DNA of 64,000 nt, taken from the NCBI GenBank assembly GCA_036652735.1, contig JAVVVI010000005.1:11746-75745 (forward strand), written 5' to 3'. The DNA comes from JAGOGN01 sp036652735 (GTDB lineage: Bacteria > Bacillota > Clostridia > Lachnospirales > Lachnospiraceae). Under the pieces are notes generated by a model that worked only from the letters and a program-made list of their open reading frames with translations, was not told where the DNA came from and ran no database searches. Positions within the stretch are counted from its first letter, which is position 1. Every line of letters starts with the position of its first letter. Both the position numbers and the translations under genes were made by a program. Shown here piece after piece: positions 43,548 through 49,712 of this stretch.

Positions 43548-43580
43548 TCTTCTGCCTTTATCTTCGTCTTAAAAATTCAA

Positions 43581-44210
43581 CTATTTTGTAACACTTCCAT
43601 CTTCATCGTATTTAATATCAAATACATCAATTACAGAAGCTCCCAGAATATCATGCATGTAGTTATAAATCTGCTGATTATCATGTTCATGGCTTTGTTT
43701 TATAATAATATTCTTCTTTAACTCTCTTCTCATCTTACGAATCCATGTTCCTATTTCAGCAATTTCTTCTGCATTGTAATGAAGTTTATCGTAACAATAA
43801 GACATACTCTCCACCATAAGTAATTCATTGGCTTCCTTAATTCTCTTTGGCATCTCTAACTGCTCATCTTCACAAGCTTCCAATTGGTCATTCACTTCAT
43901 TGATTAGTCGTTTATTTTCATTTAATTTTTGTAATTGAAGTGCATTTCCCGCATTATCTTCTGCACCATCCATATTATCCATAATGCTTTTCATTAAATT
44001 ACTTTTTGCTTTTTTTAGGTTAGACACTTCATCATTCAAATGGCCCTGATAAGAAAGTTCACTGTCAAGTGCTTCCTCTAATTTATTGATTTTAGAAGAT
44101 TTTCCAATCTGTGTAAATAAGTGATGCCATCGTTCGTCCAAAACCAGCACCGGTACCTTAATATCTTTTAATGATTTTAAAAAAATCTCATTATCCTGTT
44201 TATTATCCAT
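43581..44210 (-). CDS. Coiled-coil protein of unknown function
   Basis: A 209-residue acidic and lysine-rich protein without membrane segments. Residues about 35-130 look like a long coiled coil (LNDEVSNLKKAKSNLMKSI, then INEVNDQLEACEDEQLEMP), flanked by VPVLVLDERWHHLF and a C-terminal IDVFDIKYDEDG. I do not recognise the family by name; similar proteins occur in Lachnospiraceae. It lies 29 bp behind rex and 33 bp before the hydrate-repair gene, so it probably belongs to the rex operon. Confidence 0.75.
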   Translation of the reverse strand: MDNKQDNEIFLKSLKDIKVPVLVLDERWHHLFTQIGKSSKINKLEEALDSELSYQGHLNDEVSNLKKAKSNLMKSIMDNMDGAEDNAGNALQLQKLNENKRLINEVNDQLEACEDEQLEMPKRIKEANELLMVESMSYCYDKLHYNAEEIAEIGTWIRKMRRELKKNIIIKQSHEHDNQQIYNYMHDILGASVIDVFDIKYDEDGSVTK

Positions 44211-44239
44211 ATATTCACTCTAGTTTCCTGTAAAATGTG

Positions 44240-44887
44240 CTAATTAACATTGTTCTTCTTACTTTCACGTTGAATCACATTTAAAGACAGTCTCATTAAA
44301 CTATCCGACAGATGAACATTTTGAACCAATACATCCTCCGGAACCTCTAAATCCACCTGTGCAAAATTCCAGATGGCTTTTATTCCCACGGATACCAGTA
44401 TATTTGTGCTGACTAAAGCTGCTTCTTTTGGCACCGTCAGGGCAGCAATGTCGATTTTGTTTTCTTTTAAAAATTCTTCCAAATCATCCATCAACATAAT
44501 GGACACATTATTTACCATCTTCCCATTCAGCTCCGGCCGAATATCAAAGATTCCTCTTACCATAAATCCCTGTTTATCAAAAGAAGCATGACTTGCCAGT
44601 GCCAGTCCCAAATTTCCAGCACCTATCACAATCATATTATGCTCCCTGTCTAATCCTAAAATTTTTCCGATTTCCTCATAAAGAGAGGGAACATTATATC
44701 CATAACCCTGTTGACCAAAGCCACCAAAATTATTTAAATCCTGTCGTATCTGGGATGCCGTTACATTCATTAAATCACTTAAATCCTTGGAAGAGATTCG
44801 TTCAATCCCCTGTTCAAGCAATTCGCCAAGATATCTGTAATAACGCGGCATGCGTTTGATTACAACTTGTGAAATTTCCTTTTTCAC
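44240..44887 (-). CDS. rex: Rex, redox-sensing transcriptional repressor
   Basis: A 215-residue NADH/NAD-responsive repressor of fermentation genes. An N-terminal winged helix (ISQVVIKRMPRYYRYL and DLMNVTASQIRQDLNNFGGFGQQGYGY spanning about 5-65) is followed by a Rossmann domain (VIGAGNLGLALASH). The start is GTG; GGAGG is 7 nt upstream. The promoter matches the consensus perfectly. Confidence 0.95.
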   Translation of the reverse strand: MKKEISQVVIKRMPRYYRYLGELLEQGIERISSKDLSDLMNVTASQIRQDLNNFGGFGQQGYGYNVPSLYEEIGKILGLDREHNMIVIGAGNLGLALASHASFDKQGFMVRGIFDIRPELNGKMVNNVSIMLMDDLEEFLKENKIDIAALTVPKEAALVSTNILVSVGIKAIWNFAQVDLEVPEDVLVQNVHLSDSLMRLSLNVIQRESKKNNVN

Positions 44888-44917
44888 ATTGATTCCTCCT
44901 TTTGTACATTCCGATTA

Positions 44918-44946
44918 ATTATATACGTTTGTTTGCTATCTGTCAA
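44918..44946 (-). promoter_or_regulatory. Consensus sigma-A promoter for rex
   Basis: On the minus strand TTGACA (44946-44941) and TATAAT (44923-44918) are exactly 17 bp apart. The -35 covers the last codons of the ABC-F gene. A 7-bp inverted repeat (TTGTTTG, 8-nt spacer, CAAACAA; 44929-44950) overlaps the -35. Confidence 0.85.
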
Positions 44947-46846
44947 ACAAGGTCTCCCATTGCTGGTACAATTCATCTAATTTCCGGTCTTCTTTATTAA
45001 GTTCTGCTGTCAACTCATTTAATTTTCCGGAGTTTGATGCAATTTCAGGGTTTGCAAGCTGTTCTTCCAGCTTGTTCTTTTTTTCTTCCGTATCTGCAAT
45101 CTCTTCTTCTATTTTTTTAATGGCATTTTCTTTTTTTCTTAAAGCTGCTGACTCTTCCTTCTGTTTCTTCCAATCCGTAACGTTGGTTTCCGGACTGTGA
45201 CTTTTATTCTGCTCACGTTCTATACGCACAGCATTTGCAGCTTCTTCCTTTTTTTCAAGATAATAATCATAATTCCCAATATAATTAGTCGTCACTCCAT
45301 CTTCCAGCTCAATCACACGGGATGCAACCTGATTAATAAAATATCGGTCATGGGATACAAAAAGCACCGTCCCTGTATAATTATTCAATGCTGTCTCAAG
45401 AATTTCTTTGGAGTTAATATCTAAATGGTTCGTTGGCTCATCCAGGATTAAGAAATTGGAATCTGACAGCATCAGCTTTGCAAGGGCCATTCTTCCTCGC
45501 TCTCCACCACTTAAGTCCTTGATTTTCTTAAATACATCATCATTTGTAAATAAGAACGCTCCCAGAACATTTCGAATCTTTGTATTGGTTAGGGTTGGGT
45601 AATCATCCTGTAATTCCTGAAACAATTCCTTTTCACCATACAGTATTTGTTGTTCCTGGTCATAATATCCAATATGAACATTCGTTCCAAGATACACACA
45701 GCCCTTGTCCGGTGTAACAAAATCATTTATAATTTTTAGAATTGTAGTTTTTCCGGTTCCATTGGCGCCAATAATTGCCACACGTTCTCCACGTTTGATT
45801 TCAAAATCCAGGTCTTGGAATAACTGACGTTGTTCATACGTTTTTGCCAAACCCTCTACTTTTAAGACATCATTGCCGCTTGTAACATCCGGTTCTAAAG
45901 AGAAGCGCATATCTGCACGGACTTCCAGTGGCTTTTCAATGCGTTCGATTTTATCCACTAACTTCTCACGGCTCTCCGCTCGTTTGATCGAAGCTTCTCT
46001 GTTAAATGATTTCAACTTTGTAATTACTTCTTCATGATGCTTAATCTCTGCCTGCTGTTCAAAGTAATGTTTTAACTGTGCATTACGAACCAATTCTTTT
46101 TTTCTTGAAAATTCGGTATAGGTTCCTTGATATACAATGGTTTTATGATTTTCAATTTCTACTACCTTGTTCACAATGCGGTCCAGAAAATACCGGTCAT
46201 GGGATACAATTATAACTCCGCCATTATAATTTTTCAAAAATCCTTCCAGCCAGGTAATCGATGCTATATCCAAATGGTTGGTTGGTTCATCTAAGAGAAT
46301 CAGATCCGGTTTTGCAACCAAAAGCTTTGCTAGCGCCACCCTGGTTTTTTGTCCGCCTGATAATTCATTCATTTTTTTATTAAATTCATCCTGTGAAAAA
46401 CCAAGCCCCTTAATTACACCATTAATCTCACTTTTATATGCGTAACCATCTCTGCGTTGAAATTCATCGCACAGTACATGATACTCGTTCATATACGCTT
46501 CCATCTGGTCCACCGGGCAGGTACTCATGCCGGTCTCCATCTGGGCTATCTTTTCTTCCATTACAATTAAATCTGCTTTTGCTTCTCTTACCTCTTCATA
46601 AATTGTATGTGAATCTGCAATTGACTGAAGCTGTGACTGATAGCCAAGGGTCTTTCCTTTTGCAAGGATGACCTCCCCACTGTCTGGCTTCCATTCATTC
46701 ATAATTATTTTTAATAGTGTTGACTTTCCTGCACCATTAATTCCTACGATTGCTACTTTTTCATTCTCTTCCATAAAAAAGTTTGCTCCGTCTAAAATTA
46801 AGTCCGTACCAAACGTTTTCACTATATTCTGACATGATAAAATCAT
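44936..46846 (-). CDS. ABC-F family ribosome-associated ATPase
   Basis: A 636-residue soluble protein with two ABC cassettes: Walker A GINGAGKST and GANGTGKTT, signatures LSGGQKTRVALAKLL and LSGGERGRMALAKLM, Walker B LILLDEPTNHLD and FLILDEPTNHLD. A charged linker sits between the cassettes, and a C-terminal coiled-coil domain spans about 540-636. Such ABC-F proteins bind ribosomes; some give antibiotic protection, but the pattern here is not specific. The ATG at 46846, with GGAGG 5 nt upstream, is preferred over an earlier in-frame start. Confidence 0.9.
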   Translation of the reverse strand: MILSCQNIVKTFGTDLILDGANFFMEENEKVAIVGINGAGKSTLLKIIMNEWKPDSGEVILAKGKTLGYQSQLQSIADSHTIYEEVREAKADLIVMEEKIAQMETGMSTCPVDQMEAYMNEYHVLCDEFQRRDGYAYKSEINGVIKGLGFSQDEFNKKMNELSGGQKTRVALAKLLVAKPDLILLDEPTNHLDIASITWLEGFLKNYNGGVIIVSHDRYFLDRIVNKVVEIENHKTIVYQGTYTEFSRKKELVRNAQLKHYFEQQAEIKHHEEVITKLKSFNREASIKRAESREKLVDKIERIEKPLEVRADMRFSLEPDVTSGNDVLKVEGLAKTYEQRQLFQDLDFEIKRGERVAIIGANGTGKTTILKIINDFVTPDKGCVYLGTNVHIGYYDQEQQILYGEKELFQELQDDYPTLTNTKIRNVLGAFLFTNDDVFKKIKDLSGGERGRMALAKLMLSDSNFLILDEPTNHLDINSKEILETALNNYTGTVLFVSHDRYFINQVASRVIELEDGVTTNYIGNYDYYLEKKEEAANAVRIEREQNKSHSPETNVTDWKKQKEESAALRKKENAIKKIEEEIADTEEKKNKLEEQLANPEIASNSGKLNELTAELNKEDRKLDELYQQWETLFDR

Positions 46847-46879
46847 ACTTACCTCCATTGAAAATAACTTCCCTATATT

Positions 46880-46908
46880 ATTCTACCTATATTTCTCATG
46901 GAACACAA
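46880..46908 (-). promoter_or_regulatory. Sigma-A promoter for the ABC-F gene
   Basis: On the minus strand TTGTGT (46908-46903) and TAGAAT (46885-46880) are 17 bp apart, about 34 bp upstream of the start codon. Confidence 0.6.
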
Positions 46909-46929
46909 GATATTTTTTTAAATATAGTC

Positions 46930-46956
46930 ACATTCTTGCGTAACTCACATATTATG
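46930..46956 (+). promoter_or_regulatory. Candidate sigma-K (late mother-cell) promoter
   Basis: AC (46930-46931), 16 bp, then CATATTATG (46948-46956). The Bacillus sigma-K pattern is AC-N16/17-CATANNNTA, so only the last base differs. It also fits a sigma-E reading (TCACATT-N13-CATATTAT). It lies about 30 bp before a Cys-rich mini-protein gene. Confidence 0.4.
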
Positions 46957-46985
46957 AATTGTAAGATATTTATTGGAGGATTTAT

Positions 46986-47237
46986 ATGAGTGATTTAACA
47001 GCAACAACATGTGGATGTGGATGTGAAAGTAACAACAATGGTGGAAGCAGCTCCATGCTATGGATTATTATGCTTCTTTGCTGCTGCGGTGGAAACAGTG
47101 GTTCCATTTGTGGCGGTGGTGGCTGCGGCGGTGGCTGTGGCGGTGGCGAAGAAAGTGGCTGTGGATGCATGATGATGATTATGTTACTGCTTTGCTGCTG
47201 CGGTGGACACGGCGGACACGGTGGTGGATTCTGCTAA
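46986..47237 (+). CDS. Gly/Cys-rich mini-protein (chorion-type high-cysteine protein)
   Basis: An 83-residue protein dominated by Gly and Cys, with two near-repeats. Each has a short hydrophobic core followed by LCCCGG (MLWIIMLLCCCGG and MMMIMLLLCCCGG), separated by a Gly-Cys tract. Names such as 'chorion class high-cysteine' are used for similar Lachnospiraceae proteins; they are not related to insect chorion by any evidence here. The composition suggests a disulfide- or metal-rich structural protein, perhaps of the spore surface. GGAGG is 7 nt before the ATG. Confidence 0.75.
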   Translation: MSDLTATTCGCGCESNNNGGSSSMLWIIMLLCCCGGNSGSICGGGGCGGGCGGGEESGCGCMMMIMLLLCCCGGHGGHGGGFC

Positions 47238-47294
47238 ATAGCAGAACACATAATAAGTAGTTCTGATTTACGCTTTTAAATTCCATAAGATTTT

Positions 47295-47332
47295 AAGGAA
47301 GGGGCCGCTGCTAATGCAACGGTCCCTTCCTT
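47295..47332 (+). terminator. Long hairpin, probable terminator of the Cys-rich gene
   Basis: A 13-bp stem (AAGGAAGGGGCCG and CGGTCCCTTCCTT, one wobble) with a 12-nt loop. No good T-run follows on the plus strand, so termination may be partial. It includes the last codons and stop of the convergent small gene. Confidence 0.5.
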
Positions 47333-47472
47333 CCATTCTTTCCCTCATACTGGCAGTTGGATGAATCCGGATGATCCTCTTCCATCTTTTTTTCATCCTC
47401 TAGTTGCTGCTGTTTGAAACACTCATCATCTAATTCATATACACTATTACCATCTATAATTAATCGACTCAT
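47311..47472 (-). CDS. Small protein of unknown function
   Basis: A 53-residue hydrophilic protein starting SRLIIDGNSVYELDDEC and then rich in Gln, Glu and Lys, ending in a basic tail. I recall similar small proteins in Lachnospiraceae but no function. The ATG at 47472 has GAGGGTG upstream; ten more in-frame residues upstream are unlikely because they precede that site. A sigma-K-like promoter sits just upstream. Confidence 0.6.
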   Translation of the reverse strand: MSRLIIDGNSVYELDDECFKQQQLEDEKKMEEDHPDSSNCQYEGKNGRKGPLH

Positions 47473-47490
47473 ATATTCACCCTCTCCATA

Positions 47491-47518
47491 CATAATATGC
47501 ACAAAAACGGAATCCGGT
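47491..47518 (-). promoter_or_regulatory. Candidate sigma-K-type promoter
   Basis: On the minus strand AC (47518-47517), 17 bp, then CATATTATG (47499-47491), the same -10 as in front of the Cys-rich gene. The predicted start (about 47484) leaves a very short leader. Confidence 0.35.
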
Positions 47519-47546
47519 CATATTGTCCAAATTATTTACATAGATT
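47518..47546 (+). promoter_or_regulatory. Candidate sigma-E (early mother-cell) promoter
   Basis: TCATATT (47518-47524), 14 bp, then CATAGATT (47539-47546). The Bacillus sigma-E consensus is KMATATT-N14/15-CATACAHT: the -35 matches fully and the -10 at seven of eight positions. It is about 20 bp before the ATG of a hypothetical gene. Confidence 0.5.
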
Positions 47547-47565
47547 ATAGAAAAAAGGTTGAAAA

Positions 47566-47901
47566 ATGGATCAGGACTCGTTAAAAACAATGACACCTTT
47601 TGATGCTGTTTTACAAACACAGCAGCTTCAAATGATGAAAGCCGCAATTCCCTATTTATCAACAGAGTCAAGAAAAGCGCTTTCTATGTTTATCAAATGT
47701 ACCGAATTATTTAATACCATGCATGTAATGGAAGATGAACAATCCATGCTGCAGATCTGTTCTTTAGATGATTCTGAAAAGCAGCCGGTTGCCATGCTGC
47801 AGGAGCTGCGAACTTATTGCAGTGGAAAGGATCAGGAGAATATTGATATGCTGATTAATTTTTACCAAATGTTCGAGACTTATGAAACTTTGTTTTCCTA
47901 A
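47566..47901 (+). CDS. Hypothetical helical protein, first of a pair
   Basis: A 111-residue, largely helical and Met/Gln-rich protein with no membrane segment, beginning SLKTMTPFDAVLQTQQLQMM and carrying PYLSTESRKALSMFIKC. I do not recognise a named family. AAAGGTTG precedes the ATG, and a sigma-E-like promoter lies upstream. The next gene starts 33 bp downstream, so they likely form a bicistronic unit closed by the terminator at 48219. Confidence 0.7.
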   Translation: MDQDSLKTMTPFDAVLQTQQLQMMKAAIPYLSTESRKALSMFIKCTELFNTMHVMEDEQSMLQICSLDDSEKQPVAMLQELRTYCSGKDQENIDMLINFYQMFETYETLFS

Positions 47902-47934
47902 CCACTCACTGTTCTCACAATAGAAAGGAACCCT

Positions 47935-48216
47935 ATGAACCCATCCTCCATACTTTTAAACAACCCGGCTTTAGAGAATATTCCACCGGAAAAATTGAAA
48001 TTTCTTCTTGAATTTGCTTCTCAAAACAAAGCAAATTCCACAAAAGATATGATGCCGCTTTTAATGGCAGCAAATGCATCTGCAAAAAAAAATAAATTGG
48101 ACTTTTCCAAAGATGAAACCGCGTTGATTGTGGAAATTATGAAGCAAACTATGACGAAAGAAGAACGCGGAAAAGTGGACATGGTCATGAAACTGTTTCA
48201 AAATATGAAAAGCTAA
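47935..48216 (+). CDS. Hypothetical helical protein, second of a pair
   Basis: A 93-residue helical, Lys/Met-rich soluble protein with IPPEKLKFLLEFASQNKA in the first third and a C-terminal MTKEERGKVDMVMKLFQNM segment. It looks like a diverged companion of the preceding gene, with short helical hairpins around a PYL- or PLL-type turn. AAAGGA is 7 nt before the ATG. No function is known to me. Confidence 0.7.
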   Translation: MNPSSILLNNPALENIPPEKLKFLLEFASQNKANSTKDMMPLLMAANASAKKNKLDFSKDETALIVEIMKQTMTKEERGKVDMVMKLFQNMKS

Positions 48217-48218
48217 GG

Positions 48219-48250
48219 AAAACGCCGTGTAATTTACCACGGCGTTTTTT
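48219..48250. terminator. Bidirectional intrinsic terminator
   Basis: An 11-bp stem (AAAACGCCGTG and CACGGCGTTTT) with an 8-nt loop and T-runs on both strands. It lies between the small-gene pair and the DEAD-box helicase, which end facing each other. Confidence 0.9.
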
Positions 48251-48251
48251 C

Positions 48252-49712
48252 TTATTTTCTTGCAATTTCAATTTTTCTCAGTTTGCCCTTAATTGGAATC
48301 TTCTGCAATTCTTCAAATACAAATTTTCCCTTATCATTTAGAATTTCCACATATGAAAGTGTTTTTAAAATCTCAATAATTCCAATATCATCTGCAGTTA
48401 TTCCTTGAAAGGTACAAATGGTCCCTACTAAGTCACCTGGACGAATTTTTGACTTTTTTCCACCACCCACAGTGAGTTTTAAAATGTTCTTGGTAAAAAC
48501 AGCATCTTTACCTTCCCGCACTTCCATTTTTTCCTGTTGTTTTTTTAAAAACAGGCGTTCCTTTTCCGGATTCAACACCGGCAAGGAACATACAGGGATT
48601 TTCATTCCAATATACTCTTCTACTCTTTTTTTCAGCTCTTCCTGATCTGGGGTGAAAAAACTTATGGCTGTTCCAGTTTTTCCATTTCTGGCCGTTCTGC
48701 CAATTCGATGTACGTAGTTTGTCTTCTTAAAAGGAAAATCATAATTGATTACATGCGTAATATGTTCAAAATCAATTCCTCTGGCCGCCACATCTGTGGT
48801 CACCAGGCAGCGATATTTCCCTTTTCTGAAATCATTCACTGCATAAAGCCGTTCTCTTTGTTCCATTCCCCCATGAAGCATAACACAGCGAAGCTTCAAT
48901 CGCTTCAACTTATGATAGAGTGTGTTTACCATGTCCCTTGTCTCACAAAAGATCATACACTCCTCCGGATTTTCCGCTACAAGAACCTGATAAAAGCTTT
49001 GAAATTTCATTTCACTATCCACTAAATAAGATAGCTGCGTTACATTTTTACCGGTTTCATTTTTTTCCTGAATGCTTATTTCTACCGGTTTGCTCATATA
49101 CCGTTCAATTAAGGAGGTAAGGTGTGGACCCATGGTTGCAGAAAACATCATAATTTGTGGTTTTCGATTCTTTAAAATAGTCTCTATAATCGTCTCCATT
49201 TCATCAAAAAAACCCATGTCCAACATTAAATCCGCTTCATCTATTACCAAATAATCAATATGCGATAATGCAAGGGTGTCCCTTTTTATATGATCATTCA
49301 GCCTTCCCGGCGTTCCCACTACAATGTGTGATTTTTGTTTTAAAGCCAGAATCTCCTTTTCAATTGGCATACCGCCAAACACAGCCGGAACCTTAATTCT
49401 GCGTTTCCTTCCAATTCTGAACAGCTCTTCCTTTACCTGAAGCGCAAGCTCTCTGGTTGGTTCTAAAATCAATGCCTGTGGAGCATTCTCTTCCCATAGG
49501 ATTTTATCACAGATTGGGATTCCAAAGGCTGCTGTCTTTCCACTGCCCGTCTCTGCTTTTCCAACCAGGTCTTTTCCATCTAAAATGATAGGCAGTGCCT
49601 GTCTTTGAATCGGCGTAGGTTCTAAGTAACCAAGCAGTTCCAACGCATTTTGTGTCTCCGGTTTTAAATCATAATCATGGAATGTAACCACAGTCTCTAT
49701 TTTTTTATCCAT
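48252..49712 (-). CDS. DEAD-box RNA helicase, DbpA/YxiN type
   Basis: A 486-residue helicase with motifs in order: AETGSGKT, PTRELALQ, VGTPGRL, DEAD, SAT, ARGID and HRIGRTAR. The C-terminal about 75 residues match the DbpA RNA-binding domain (GGGKKSKIRPGDLVGTI). DbpA/YxiN helicases act on the 23S rRNA hairpin 92 during 50S assembly. Its ATG shares one base with the leuS stop codon (TAATG), so the two are coupled. Confidence 0.92.
   Translation of the reverse strand: MDKKIETVVTFHDYDLKPETQNALELLGYLEPTPIQRQALPIILDGKDLVGKAETGSGKTAAFGIPICDKILWEENAPQALILEPTRELALQVKEELFRIGRKRRIKVPAVFGGMPIEKEILALKQKSHIVVGTPGRLNDHIKRDTLALSHIDYLVIDEADLMLDMGFFDEMETIIETILKNRKPQIMMFSATMGPHLTSLIERYMSKPVEISIQEKNETGKNVTQLSYLVDSEMKFQSFYQVLVAENPEECMIFCETRDMVNTLYHKLKRLKLRCVMLHGGMEQRERLYAVNDFRKGKYRCLVTTDVAARGIDFEHITHVINYDFPFKKTNYVHRIGRTARNGKTGTAISFFTPDQEELKKRVEEYIGMKIPVCSLPVLNPEKERLFLKKQQEKMEVREGKDAVFTKNILKLTVGGGKKSKIRPGDLVGTICTFQGITADDIGIIEILKTLSYVEILNDKGKFVFEELQKIPIKGKLRKIEIARK

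Noticed and set aside
46982..47170. Proline-rich frame opposite the Cys-rich gene
   Set aside because: It is the complement of the Gly/Cys codons; no ribosome site and a low-complexity product.
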